Source of the DNA: SIG565 sp045590755
GTDB lineage: Bacteria; Bacillota; Clostridia; Oscillospirales; Acutalibacteraceae
Direction: 5' to 3'
DNA: 48,005 nt
NCBI GenBank assembly: GCA_045590755.1
Contig: JAZNRP010000007.1
Coordinates: 1 to 48,005 of the forward strand
Part shown: piece by piece, positions 8,276-15,103 of the stretch
How positions within the stretch are numbered: the first letter of the stretch is position 1
Layout: each line of letters begins with the position of its first letter
The notes under the pieces: generated by a model
Told to the model about the DNA's origin: nothing
What the model saw: only the letters and a program-made list of their open reading frames with translations
The model's database searches: none
Program-made: the position numbers and the translations under genes

Positions 8276-9823
8276 TTACTTATTCACTACCGAAATTATT
8301 GTGGCATTTTTGTCTCCCAAAATCTTTTCTATGTTAGATGCCGCTTTATCATCCATATTAAAGAAGTTTTTTGCATTGCCGTTTGCCGCAATAACTTTCC
8401 CTTTCCTTTGAACATAAATATTGCCGTTATACGCTCCGCCAAGGTCGGTTTGGTTGGTTTGCGAAAGGCGGCGTATAGAAAAAGCAAAAAGATTGTTTTC
8501 TATCTTTATAGGGTTTGTAAGGGTTGCACCACCGCATCTTATATGCGAACAACCCGTAAGGTCAGGTCTTTGCGAACTTAAACCTTCCCCTGCATCCCAA
8601 CAAATATTATCGGTTATCTCAAAATCGGTTACCTTGCTATTTGTAGTTGTTCGCAAGAAAAACTCTACTGAGTAATTGCATTTATCAAAAACATTATTAT
8701 GGAACTTTACATTACTAACGGGTGCTACTGCATCGCCGTCATATTGGAATGTAACGCCCGCGTCGTACACCTGCCAAAAATAACAGTTGCTGACATTAAA
8801 GTCGATTGCACCGCCCCATATTTCAATAGCATTGCCGTATCGTGTGGTTGAGTGCAATGCTTCTCCTTGTATATTTCCACCAATCCAACCGAACTCGCAA
8901 TTTCTAACCGTAAGACCTTCTATTACTACATTTTTACTTGATGCGCCAATACCGAATGAGCAGTATTTCATACAAAGTCCATCAATGGTAACATCATCCA
9001 CCTTAACGCTTATAGCCGACTCTCTGCCTATCATTTCAATATAATTGAATCTATCAGAAGGATTTCCCTTGCTGCTATACAAGTATATTTTCTTTGTAAA
9101 AATATCGTGATACATCTGCAAATCGGTTTTAAGGTTTTTATATGAGTTTACATATCTTTTTTTAGCATCTGCACCTAATTCTTCATCGGTGTAAATTGAT
9201 TTAAACGCACAAATAGAATCATCAAAAACAATAGAGCCGATATCACCGAACACTACATCTTTATAGACATAAACATTTTCTACATCGGTCTTTAACCAAC
9301 AACCATCTTTTGCCGAGTTTTCGGGCGAAGTATAAAACCTTGGTGCTTTGCCTTCGCCGTATGCTGCAAGGGTAATACCCGGTACCGTTATTTCAATTTG
9401 GTTGCGCCAAATACTACCGCGCTCAAAATAAATAACATCTCCTGATTTAATACCCTTTCTACGAACATCTGCGTACGATGAAACTGCTGTTTCAGGACTT
9501 AAACCATCGTTTTCGGGCTTGCCGTTATTGGACACATAGTACGCCCTGCCGCCCCCTATCGGTTTTACTTCGCTTTTAGCGGTGCGGATTTCATAAATGC
9601 GCCAGTCGGTATACGGGCGAGCGAGTTTTTCGAAATCATCGCGTGTCATACTGCCACTAAAAAATCCGGGTTTTTCTACCTTTTCTACAACATTCCAAGT
9701 AACGCTTTCGACATAATCGCTTTTTTGTATGGGTTTTTCTTTTTCATTTTTACAAGCCGCCATACCTAAAGCAATTACTAATGTAAGTAAAACGGAAAAT
9801 ACACATTTTAGTGTTTTTTTCAA
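8276..9823 (-). CDS. Beta-helix surface lipoprotein, paralogue 1
   Basis: Predicted exported lipoprotein of about 515 residues. The signal peptide is hydrophobic and ends MAAC (lipobox), so the mature protein should be anchored to the outside of the membrane. After a PYTDWRIYEIRT segment comes GGRAYYVSNNGKPENDGL, the opening of right-handed parallel beta-helix (DUF1565/pectate-lyase-3-like) proteins, then many short strand repeats with VTIDGL, NVVIEGLTVRNCEFGW, NAIEIWGG and FHNNVF. Such folds are typical of polysaccharide lyases and carbohydrate-binding proteins, but no catalytic site can be assigned. The start is a TTG at 9823 with GGGTGG 7 bases before. It is the first gene of a four-gene operon. 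Confidence 0.75.
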   Translation of the reverse strand: MKKTLKCVFSVLLTLVIALGMAACKNEKEKPIQKSDYVESVTWNVVEKVEKPGFFSGSMTRDDFEKLARPYTDWRIYEIRTAKSEVKPIGGGRAYYVSNNGKPENDGLSPETAVSSYADVRRKGIKSGDVIYFERGSIWRNQIEITVPGITLAAYGEGKAPRFYTSPENSAKDGCWLKTDVENVYVYKDVVFGDIGSIVFDDSICAFKSIYTDEELGADAKKRYVNSYKNLKTDLQMYHDIFTKKIYLYSSKGNPSDRFNYIEMIGRESAISVKVDDVTIDGLCMKYCSFGIGASSKNVVIEGLTVRNCEFGWIGGNIQGEALHSTTRYGNAIEIWGGAIDFNVSNCYFWQVYDAGVTFQYDGDAVAPVSNVKFHNNVFDKCNYSVEFFLRTTTNSKVTDFEITDNICWDAGEGLSSQRPDLTGCSHIRCGGATLTNPIKIENNLFAFSIRRLSQTNQTDLGGAYNGNIYVQRKGKVIAANGNAKNFFNMDDKAASNIEKILGDKNATIISVVNK

Positions 9824-9855
9824 ATTAATACCACCCAAAACAATTAGATATAATA

Positions 9856-9884
9856 TTTATACCATTTTTTATTTACATTTGCAA
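9856..9884 (-). promoter_or_regulatory. Promoter of beta-helix lipoprotein 1 operon
   Basis: TTGCAA (9879-9884) and TATAAA (9856-9861), 17 bases apart, on the minus strand. The same hexamers and spacing precede all three paralogues. Confidence 0.75.
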
Positions 9885-9888
9885 CAAT

Positions 9889-9919
9889 AAAAACCCGATG
9901 AATCTTTCATCGGGTTTTT
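9889..9919 (-). terminator. Terminator of beta-helix lipoprotein 2
   Basis: Hairpin arms AAAAACCCGATGAA and complement, with a T-run on the minus strand. It is a near-identical copy of the hairpin at 11607-11637. Confidence 0.9.
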
Positions 9920-9929
9920 ATAGGTTTAC

Positions 9930-11453
9930 TTATTTTGTGATTTTGATTATTACAGCATTTTTATCGCCGAGTTTTGTTTCGATATTGCTTTGAGCATTAT
10001 CATCCATTTTAAAGACCTTATCATTCTTACCGTTGGCAGCAAGTTCCCTACCCTTATATTGTGCATATACATTATTGTTGTATGCACCGCCAATATTTGC
10101 GTTATCAAGGGTGCGGGCAAGACTGCGAAACCCTATAGCAAAAAGATTGTTTTCAATCTTAATAGCTTCTGCCTGTGTTACCCAACCCGAACGAATGTGG
10201 GACATCTCAGCACGGTCAGGCCTTTGAGAACAAAGTCCTTCGCCTGCGTACCAACAAAGGTTATTCATGATTTCAAAATCGTATACCTTACCACCGTTAT
10301 CGGTAAAGAAATATTCTATAGAATAGTTGCAGTAATCAAATACATTATCATTGAATTTTACATTCTCAACATCGTTGAAAACGCTTCCGCGATATTGAAA
10401 GGTAACAGCAGCGTCATAAATCTGCCAAAAATAGTTGTTGGTAACTATAAAGTCTTGTGCTGCGCCCCAAATTTCAATTCCGTTACCGAAGCGACTGTTA
10501 GACCCAATAGGATTAGAGATGTTACCGCCAATCCAACCAAACTCACAGTTTCTAACGGTAAGTCCTTTAACTATACTATTGGTTCCATAACTGCTTATAC
10601 CAAAACAAGCATATTTAAAGCAAAGTCCGTCTATAGTTACATTGTTGGCTTTTACATACATGGTAACATTATGAATTAACTCAATTGAGTCATAGCGGTC
10701 TGCAGGATTACCTTCTGTACTGCAAAGATATAGCTTTTTGCTCTTAGGGTCGTGATACATCTGTAGGTCGCTCTTTAAATCCTTATATGAATTTACATAT
10801 TTCTTGGATTTGCTGTTGGATTGATCTTCACTTGAATAACACGATTTGTATGTACATTCCTTATCATCAAAGATAATGGAACCAACATCTATCTCTGCTA
10901 CACGGTCTTTATATTCATATACATTTTCCTTATCAGTTTCAATCCAGAAACCTTTTTCGGCCGAATTTTCAGGTGAGCCGTAAAAACGGGGTGCTTTACC
11001 TTCACCATAAGCGGTTAAGGTAATGCCCGGTGTTGTTATTTCGATTGTTTCGCGCCAGATGCCACCGCGTTCAAAGTACAATACATCGCCGGCTTTAAGT
11101 CCCTTTTTACGAACATCGGCATAAGATGAAACCGCCGTTTCAGGTGTTAAACCGTCGTTTTCAGCTTTACCGTTATTTGATACATAATAACCCTTTGCGC
11201 CATCTGCAGGTTTAATTTCATTTTTAGTTGTACGGATTTCGTAAATACGCCAATCGGTATACGGGCGGTATAATTTTTCGAAATCTTCAATCGACATTTC
11301 CCCTGTTGTGCCAACGGGTTTATCTACCTTTTTAACTTCGGCCCATGTTGTATCATCGGCATCGTTGCCACCGTTTTTATTGCACGCAGTAAAGCTCAAC
11401 ATCATAGATGCTATAAGAAAAACTGCAAGTAAAACCTTTAATACTTTTTTCAC
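9930..11453 (-). CDS. Beta-helix surface lipoprotein, paralogue 2
   Basis: A 507-residue predicted lipoprotein with signal peptide ending SFTAC and an Asn/Asp-rich linker. It is colinear with paralogues 1 and 3, with identical stretches such as RPYTDWRIYEIRTTKNEIKP and YYVSNNGKAENDGLTPETAV, then a parallel beta-helix containing VTIDGL, SIVKGLTVRNCEFGW, GNGIEIWGAAQDF and KFNDNVFDYC. It likely binds or cleaves an extracellular polysaccharide, but that is inference from the fold. The GTG start at 11453 has AAGGAGC before it. Unlike the other two copies, about 115 nt of leader separates promoter and gene, and the leader contains a 20-codon ORF. It has its own terminator. Confidence 0.8.
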   Translation of the reverse strand: MKKVLKVLLAVFLIASMMLSFTACNKNGGNDADDTTWAEVKKVDKPVGTTGEMSIEDFEKLYRPYTDWRIYEIRTTKNEIKPADGAKGYYVSNNGKAENDGLTPETAVSSYADVRKKGLKAGDVLYFERGGIWRETIEITTPGITLTAYGEGKAPRFYGSPENSAEKGFWIETDKENVYEYKDRVAEIDVGSIIFDDKECTYKSCYSSEDQSNSKSKKYVNSYKDLKSDLQMYHDPKSKKLYLCSTEGNPADRYDSIELIHNVTMYVKANNVTIDGLCFKYACFGISSYGTNSIVKGLTVRNCEFGWIGGNISNPIGSNSRFGNGIEIWGAAQDFIVTNNYFWQIYDAAVTFQYRGSVFNDVENVKFNDNVFDYCNYSIEYFFTDNGGKVYDFEIMNNLCWYAGEGLCSQRPDRAEMSHIRSGWVTQAEAIKIENNLFAIGFRSLARTLDNANIGGAYNNNVYAQYKGRELAANGKNDKVFKMDDNAQSNIETKLGDKNAVIIKITK

Positions 11454-11480
11454 AACTTGCTCCTTTTTGTTTTGTAATTG

Positions 11481-11543
11481 CTATTTTTTAGCGTTTTTGC
11501 CACTTGGCTTTGTTTCTACATTTGGTTTTGCGTTTGCATCCAT
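11481..11543 (-). CDS. Possible 20-codon leader ORF
   Basis: The leader of lipoprotein 2 contains an ATG-to-TAG reading frame encoding a Lys/Asn-rich peptide, MDANAKPNVETKPSGKNAKK, preceded by GGATGG. It is absent from the shorter leaders of paralogues 1 and 3. It may be a regulatory or fortuitous ORF, or the remnant of an inserted segment. Evidence is weak. Confidence 0.25.
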   Translation of the reverse strand: MDANAKPNVETKPSGKNAKK

Positions 11544-11573
11544 TACCATCCAAAAACAACAGTCAATATATTA

Positions 11574-11602
11574 TTTATAACATATTTTAGTTGCTTTTGC
11601 AA
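11574..11602 (-). promoter_or_regulatory. Promoter of beta-helix lipoprotein 2
   Basis: TTGCAA (11597-11602) and TATAAA (11574-11579), 17 bases apart, minus strand; same hexamers as the other paralogues. Confidence 0.75.
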
Positions 11603-11606
11603 CGAT

Positions 11607-11637
11607 AAAAACCTGATGAATCTTTCATCGGGTTTTT
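11607..11637 (-). terminator. Terminator of beta-helix lipoprotein 3
   Basis: Hairpin almost identical to 9889-9919. The sequence continues nearly identical for about 60 bases into the 3' end of the gene, showing that gene and terminator were duplicated together. Confidence 0.9.
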
Positions 11638-11647
11638 ATAGGTTTAC

Positions 11648-13177
11648 TTATTTTGTGATTTTGATTATTACAGCATTTTTATCGCCGAGTTTTGTTTCTA
11701 TAGTTGTTTTTGCATTGTCATCCATTTTATAGATTTGCTCGGTGCTGCCGTTAGATGCAAGCTCTCTTCTTTCATACTGCGCATAAATATTATTATTATA
11801 TGCGCCGCCTATACCGGCAATATCGAGTGTATATGCAAGTCTCTTAAGTGAAATTGCAAAAAGGTTATCTTCTACCTTAATTGCATTGCCCTGTGTTGCC
11901 CAACCCGAACGGATATGGGAAGCACCAGCATGGTCGGGTCTCTGACTGCAAAGACCTTCACCCGCATACCAGAAAAGGTTATTCTTTATTTCAAAATCAT
12001 AAACCTTACCGCCGTTTTTACGATGGAAATACTCTACAGAATATTGACAATACTCAAATACATTATTGTTGAATTTTACATTTTTAACATCGTTTTTGAT
12101 ATCACCGTCATACTGGAATGTAACAGCGGCATCATAAACCTGCCAGAAATAACAGTTTTCAACCGTAAAATCGTGTGCAGCGCCCCAGATTTCAATACCG
12201 TTACCAAGACGGGTTGTAGACTGAGTTGCAAGACCTTGCAAACTACCGCCAATCCAACCGAATTCACTGTTGCGTACTGTAAGGCCTTTAACTAAGCCCT
12301 TATTACCTGCACCTATACCGAAGTTTGAATATTTACAGCAAACACCGTCAACCGTTACATTATCTGCAGTAACGCCAATGGCTGAGCCATATACAACCAT
12401 TTCAATAGAGTCATAGCGTCCACCTGGGTTGCCTTCGGCACTGTAAAGATATACTGTTTTGGTTCTCGGGTCGTGGTACATCTGTAAATCTTCTTTTAAG
12501 TCTTTATAAGAGTTTACATATCTTTTACCCTTGCTGTTAGACTGGTTTGCGCTTGAATAGATAGATTTATATGCTGCCTCTTTATCGTCAAAAACAATTG
12601 TACCAATGTCTCCCATTACACGGTCTTTATATTCATATACATTTTCCTTATCGGTCTCAACCCAACATTCTTCTCTGGCTGAGTTTTCGGGTGAAAGATA
12701 GAATTGCGGTGCTTTACCTTCGCCATAAGCGGTTATTGTAACACCCGGAACTGTAACTTCTACAGTGCCACGCCAAACACCGCCACGCTCAAAGTAAATA
12801 ACATCGCCTGTTTTAATACCCATTCTACGAACATCAGCATAAGATGAAACCGCAGTTTCAGGTGTTAAACCGTCGTTTTCAGCTTTACCGTTATTTGATA
12901 CATAATAACCCTTTGCGCCATCTGCAGGTTTAATCTCGTTCTTGGTTGTACGGATTTCGTAAATGCGCCAGTCGGTATACGGACGGTATTGCTTTTCGAA
13001 ATCTTCAAACGACATTTCCCCTGTTGTGCCAACGGGCTTATCTACCTTTTTAACTTCGGACCATGTTGTATCATTAACATCGCCGTTGCCGTTGCCGTTT
13101 CCTTTACAAGCGGTAATACTTAAAGTCATCACTACAACAAGAAAAACCGCAAGTAAAACTTTTAACGCTTTTTTCAT
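11648..13177 (-). CDS. Beta-helix surface lipoprotein, paralogue 3
   Basis: About 509 residues with a lipoprotein signal (SITAC) and a short Gly/Asn-rich linker (KGNGNGNGDVND). It is most similar to paralogue 2 over the whole length, sharing TTGEMSFEDFEKQYRPYTDW-type and YVNSYKDLKEDLQMYHDP segments, followed by beta-helix turns (VTVDGVCCKYSNFGIG, GLVKGLTVRNSEFGW, NGIEIWGAAHDF). The start is set at the ATG at 13177 with an AGGAG site; the frame upstream to 13204 lacks one. It is a separate transcription unit with its own promoter and terminator. Its function is inferred only as extracellular glycan interaction. Confidence 0.8.
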   Translation of the reverse strand: MKKALKVLLAVFLVVVMTLSITACKGNGNGNGDVNDTTWSEVKKVDKPVGTTGEMSFEDFEKQYRPYTDWRIYEIRTTKNEIKPADGAKGYYVSNNGKAENDGLTPETAVSSYADVRRMGIKTGDVIYFERGGVWRGTVEVTVPGVTITAYGEGKAPQFYLSPENSAREECWVETDKENVYEYKDRVMGDIGTIVFDDKEAAYKSIYSSANQSNSKGKRYVNSYKDLKEDLQMYHDPRTKTVYLYSAEGNPGGRYDSIEMVVYGSAIGVTADNVTVDGVCCKYSNFGIGAGNKGLVKGLTVRNSEFGWIGGSLQGLATQSTTRLGNGIEIWGAAHDFTVENCYFWQVYDAAVTFQYDGDIKNDVKNVKFNNNVFEYCQYSVEYFHRKNGGKVYDFEIKNNLFWYAGEGLCSQRPDHAGASHIRSGWATQGNAIKVEDNLFAISLKRLAYTLDIAGIGGAYNNNIYAQYERRELASNGSTEQIYKMDDNAKTTIETKLGDKNAVIIKITK

Positions 13178-13213
13178 AACTTTCTCCTTTAAACTAATAA
13201 ACATTACATAATA

Positions 13214-13242
13214 TTTATAACATTTTTTTTCTGATTTTGCAA
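13214..13242 (-). promoter_or_regulatory. Promoter of beta-helix lipoprotein 3
   Basis: TTGCAA (13237-13242) and TATAAA (13214-13219), 17 bases apart, minus strand; same arrangement as in paralogues 1 and 2. Confidence 0.75.
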
Positions 13243-13259
13243 CACCTATTTAAGTGTAT

Positions 13260-13291
13260 TTGTCACTTTTTTTAAATATATTGGTTGACAA
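13260..13291 (+). promoter_or_regulatory. BirA-operator-like site
   Basis: TTGTCACTT (13260-13268), 14 bases, then GGTTGACAA (13283-13291). The outer TTGTCA/TGACAA bases are a perfect inverted repeat, and the layout agrees with the BirA box of Gram-positive bacteria as I recall it (TTGTnAACC, 14-15 bases, GGTTnACAA). It overlaps the -35 of the birA promoter, and the downstream gene encodes a BirA with a DNA-binding domain. Confidence 0.65.
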
Positions 13292-13313
13292 TACGCTTTT
13301 TGCATTTTATAAT
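13285..13313 (+). promoter_or_regulatory. birA-bioY promoter
   Basis: Exact consensus TTGACA (13285-13290) and TATAAT (13308-13313) with 17-base spacing. A further AGTGACAAA at 13318-13326 is the perfect inverse of TTTGTCACT at 13259-13267, so the promoter is bracketed. Confidence 0.85.
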
Positions 13314-13342
13314 TTTTAGTGACAAAAAGGAGACGGTATATT

Positions 13343-14302
13343 ATGGACATTAAAGAGAATTTATTATATATGCTTGAAAACTGTGAAACTGCTGTTTCGG
13401 GCGAACAACTGGCGAACAAGCTTAATGTAAGCCGTAACTATATATGGAAGACCGTCAATGCCTTAAGAGATGACGGCTATATTATTGATGCAGTTACCAA
13501 CAAGGGCTACTATCTTAGTGACAAAAACACATTATTCACTTCTGCGGGTATTGAAAAGCATTTGAAATACAAGTGTGAAATACAAATATATGATAGCGTT
13601 GTATCTACCAACACTCTTGCAAAGCAGTTAGCCGATAGCGGCTGTGCTGACAAAACTGTGGTTATTGCGCGCGAGCAAAGCGGCGGAAAAGGTCGCCTTG
13701 GCAGATATTTTCACTCGGCTCGCGGTGGACTTTATATGAGTGTAGTTTTGCGCCCGACAGTTAGTTTCACCGATACACCGCTTATTACGGTTGCCGCCGC
13801 AGTTGCGGTAAGCCGTGCAGTTGATAAAATATGCGGTATAAGTACAGGTATTAAGTGGGTAAATGATATATTCTTAAACGGGAAAAAGATTTGCGGGATT
13901 TTGACACAGGGCTCTGTTAATGTTGAAAACGGTAGTGTTGACCATGTGGTGTTAGGGGTAGGGCTTAATATTAACAAGCCTGCCAACGATTTTCCAAATG
14001 AACTTAAAAATATCGCAGCGAGTATTTATTCCACTCCCGTTAATTCCCGTGTTCAGAACAAATTAATCGCCGAAATCCTTAATGAGTTTTTTGCAATATA
14101 CGAAAATATGGGAAAATCGAACCTTCTGGACGAGTACCGCAGTCGCTCGATTATAATCGGCAAGGAGGTTGTTTGTGTGACAGAAGGCGGCGAATTCCCT
14201 GCTACCGTTAAAAGCATTGATAATGACGCCCATTTAATTGTTACTGATAAGTCCGGCAAAAACCACAAGCTTTCAAGCGGAGAAGTAAGGATAAAAATAT
14301 GA
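13343..14302 (+). CDS. birA: Bifunctional biotin-protein ligase / biotin repressor
   Basis: It attaches biotin to carboxylase or decarboxylase carrier proteins through biotinyl-AMP and, being a class II ligase, should also repress biotin genes. The first 60 residues form a winged helix (SGEQLANKLNVSRNYIWKTV). The catalytic domain has the biotinyl-AMP loop GGKGRLGR, then LYMSVVLRP, IKWVNDIFLNGKKICGIL and GVGLNIN, and ends in a small SH3-like domain. The start at 13343 is chosen for the AGGAGA site 10 bases upstream; it gives 319 residues. Its stop overlaps the bioY start (ATGA). Confidence 0.95.
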   Translation: MDIKENLLYMLENCETAVSGEQLANKLNVSRNYIWKTVNALRDDGYIIDAVTNKGYYLSDKNTLFTSAGIEKHLKYKCEIQIYDSVVSTNTLAKQLADSGCADKTVVIAREQSGGKGRLGRYFHSARGGLYMSVVLRPTVSFTDTPLITVAAAVAVSRAVDKICGISTGIKWVNDIFLNGKKICGILTQGSVNVENGSVDHVVLGVGLNINKPANDFPNELKNIAASIYSTPVNSRVQNKLIAEILNEFFAIYENMGKSNLLDEYRSRSIIIGKEVVCVTEGGEFPATVKSIDNDAHLIVTDKSGKNHKLSSGEVRIKI

Positions 14303-14808
14303 ACGATAAATTAAAAAATTATATCACAGCCGCACTTTTTACCGCGGTTATAAGTATATCGGCACAGCTTGTAATACCTTTACCGTCAGGTGTACCACTT
14401 ACCTTGCAGACACTGGCGGTTTGTCTTTGCGGTTATCTGCTAAAGCCTAAATATTCTCTTCTGTCTATCTTTGCCTATCTTTTATTGGGGCTTTTCGGTG
14501 TCCCCGTCTTTTCATATTTCGGTGGCGGGCCTGCTATTGTTTTTGGTAAAAACGGCGGATTTTTATTTGGTTTTCTATTTATTGCGCTTTTTTGCAGTAT
14601 ATCACGGAATAAAAAAAGAGTTGTAAAAATTATTTTTGGTATTATCGGCATACTGCTTTGCCATATCATAGGTACAATTCAGTTTTCCATGATTTTTAGG
14701 ACAGCCATTACTTCATCTGCACTGTTAGTAAGTCTACCTGCCTTACCGAAGGATTTGGCTTGTGTTTTTATAAGCATTTTTATCTCTGAAAAACTCAAAT
14801 TCAACTAA
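14299..14808 (+). CDS. bioY: Biotin transporter BioY
   Basis: S component (substrate-binding membrane protein) of an ECF-type biotin importer; 169 residues with about six membrane helices. Diagnostic segments are IPLPSGVPLTLQTLAVCLCG, LLGLFGVPVF, YFGGGPAIVFGKNGGFLFGF and the C-terminal LPALPKDLACVF. It overlaps birA by 4 bases, so the pair is translationally coupled and presumably repressed by BirA when biotin is plentiful. No biotin synthesis genes are present here, which suggests reliance on uptake, at least locally. Confidence 0.93.
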   Translation: MNDKLKNYITAALFTAVISISAQLVIPLPSGVPLTLQTLAVCLCGYLLKPKYSLLSIFAYLLLGLFGVPVFSYFGGGPAIVFGKNGGFLFGFLFIALFCSISRNKKRVVKIIFGIIGILLCHIIGTIQFSMIFRTAITSSALLVSLPALPKDLACVFISIFISEKLKFN

Positions 14809-14813
14809 TTGAG

Positions 14814-14840
14814 CTCCGTTTCATATACTGTATAACGGAG
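14814..14840 (+). promoter_or_regulatory. Hairpin covering the feoA ribosome binding site
   Basis: CTCCGTT (14814-14820) is a perfect inverse of AACGGAG (14834-14840) across a 13-base loop. The 3' arm contains the GGAG ribosome binding site of feoA, so the hairpin may limit feoA translation. It has no T-run and is not a standard terminator. Confidence 0.5.
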
Positions 14841-14848
14841 TGAACTAT

Positions 14849-15103
14849 ATGAAACTTACAGATACCGACTTAGATAAAACTTATATAGTAACCGAAGTTC
14901 CCGACAACAACGATTTACTTCGGCGAATTTTAGATATAGGAATAATTAAGGGCACTAAAGTAGAGCGACTTTTCAGCAGCCCTTTCGGTGACCCCACGGC
15001 ATACCGCATTAAAAACTCGGTTATTGCTTTACGAAGTAATGAGAGTGATAAAATATTTGTGGAGCAATTTTTTGGCGGTGATACTGTTGGGACTGACCTT
15101 TAA
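14849..15103 (+). CDS. feoA: Ferrous iron transport protein A
   Basis: A small cytoplasmic SH3-like protein of 84 residues that partners FeoB in Fe(II) uptake. The pattern RRILDIGIIKGTKVERL...PFGDPTAYRIKNSVIALR is the classic FeoA signature. The ATG at 14849 is preferred because it is 8 bases after GGAG. The 3' end overlaps feoB in another frame, and the pair is probably translationally coupled. It lies about 40 bases downstream of bioY without a recognisable terminator, so some readthrough from birA-bioY is possible. Confidence 0.9.
   Translation: MKLTDTDLDKTYIVTEVPDNNDLLRRILDIGIIKGTKVERLFSSPFGDPTAYRIKNSVIALRSNESDKIFVEQFFGGDTVGTDL

Noticed and set aside
9990..10679. 229-codon open frame antisense to lipoprotein 2
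   Set aside because: Opposite a lipoprotein with clear paralogues; parts of the frame recur only because the paralogous genes recur.
14988..15086. Longer feoB start inside feoA
   Set aside because: Those codons lie in another frame of feoA, and the resulting residues do not resemble FeoB N-termini.
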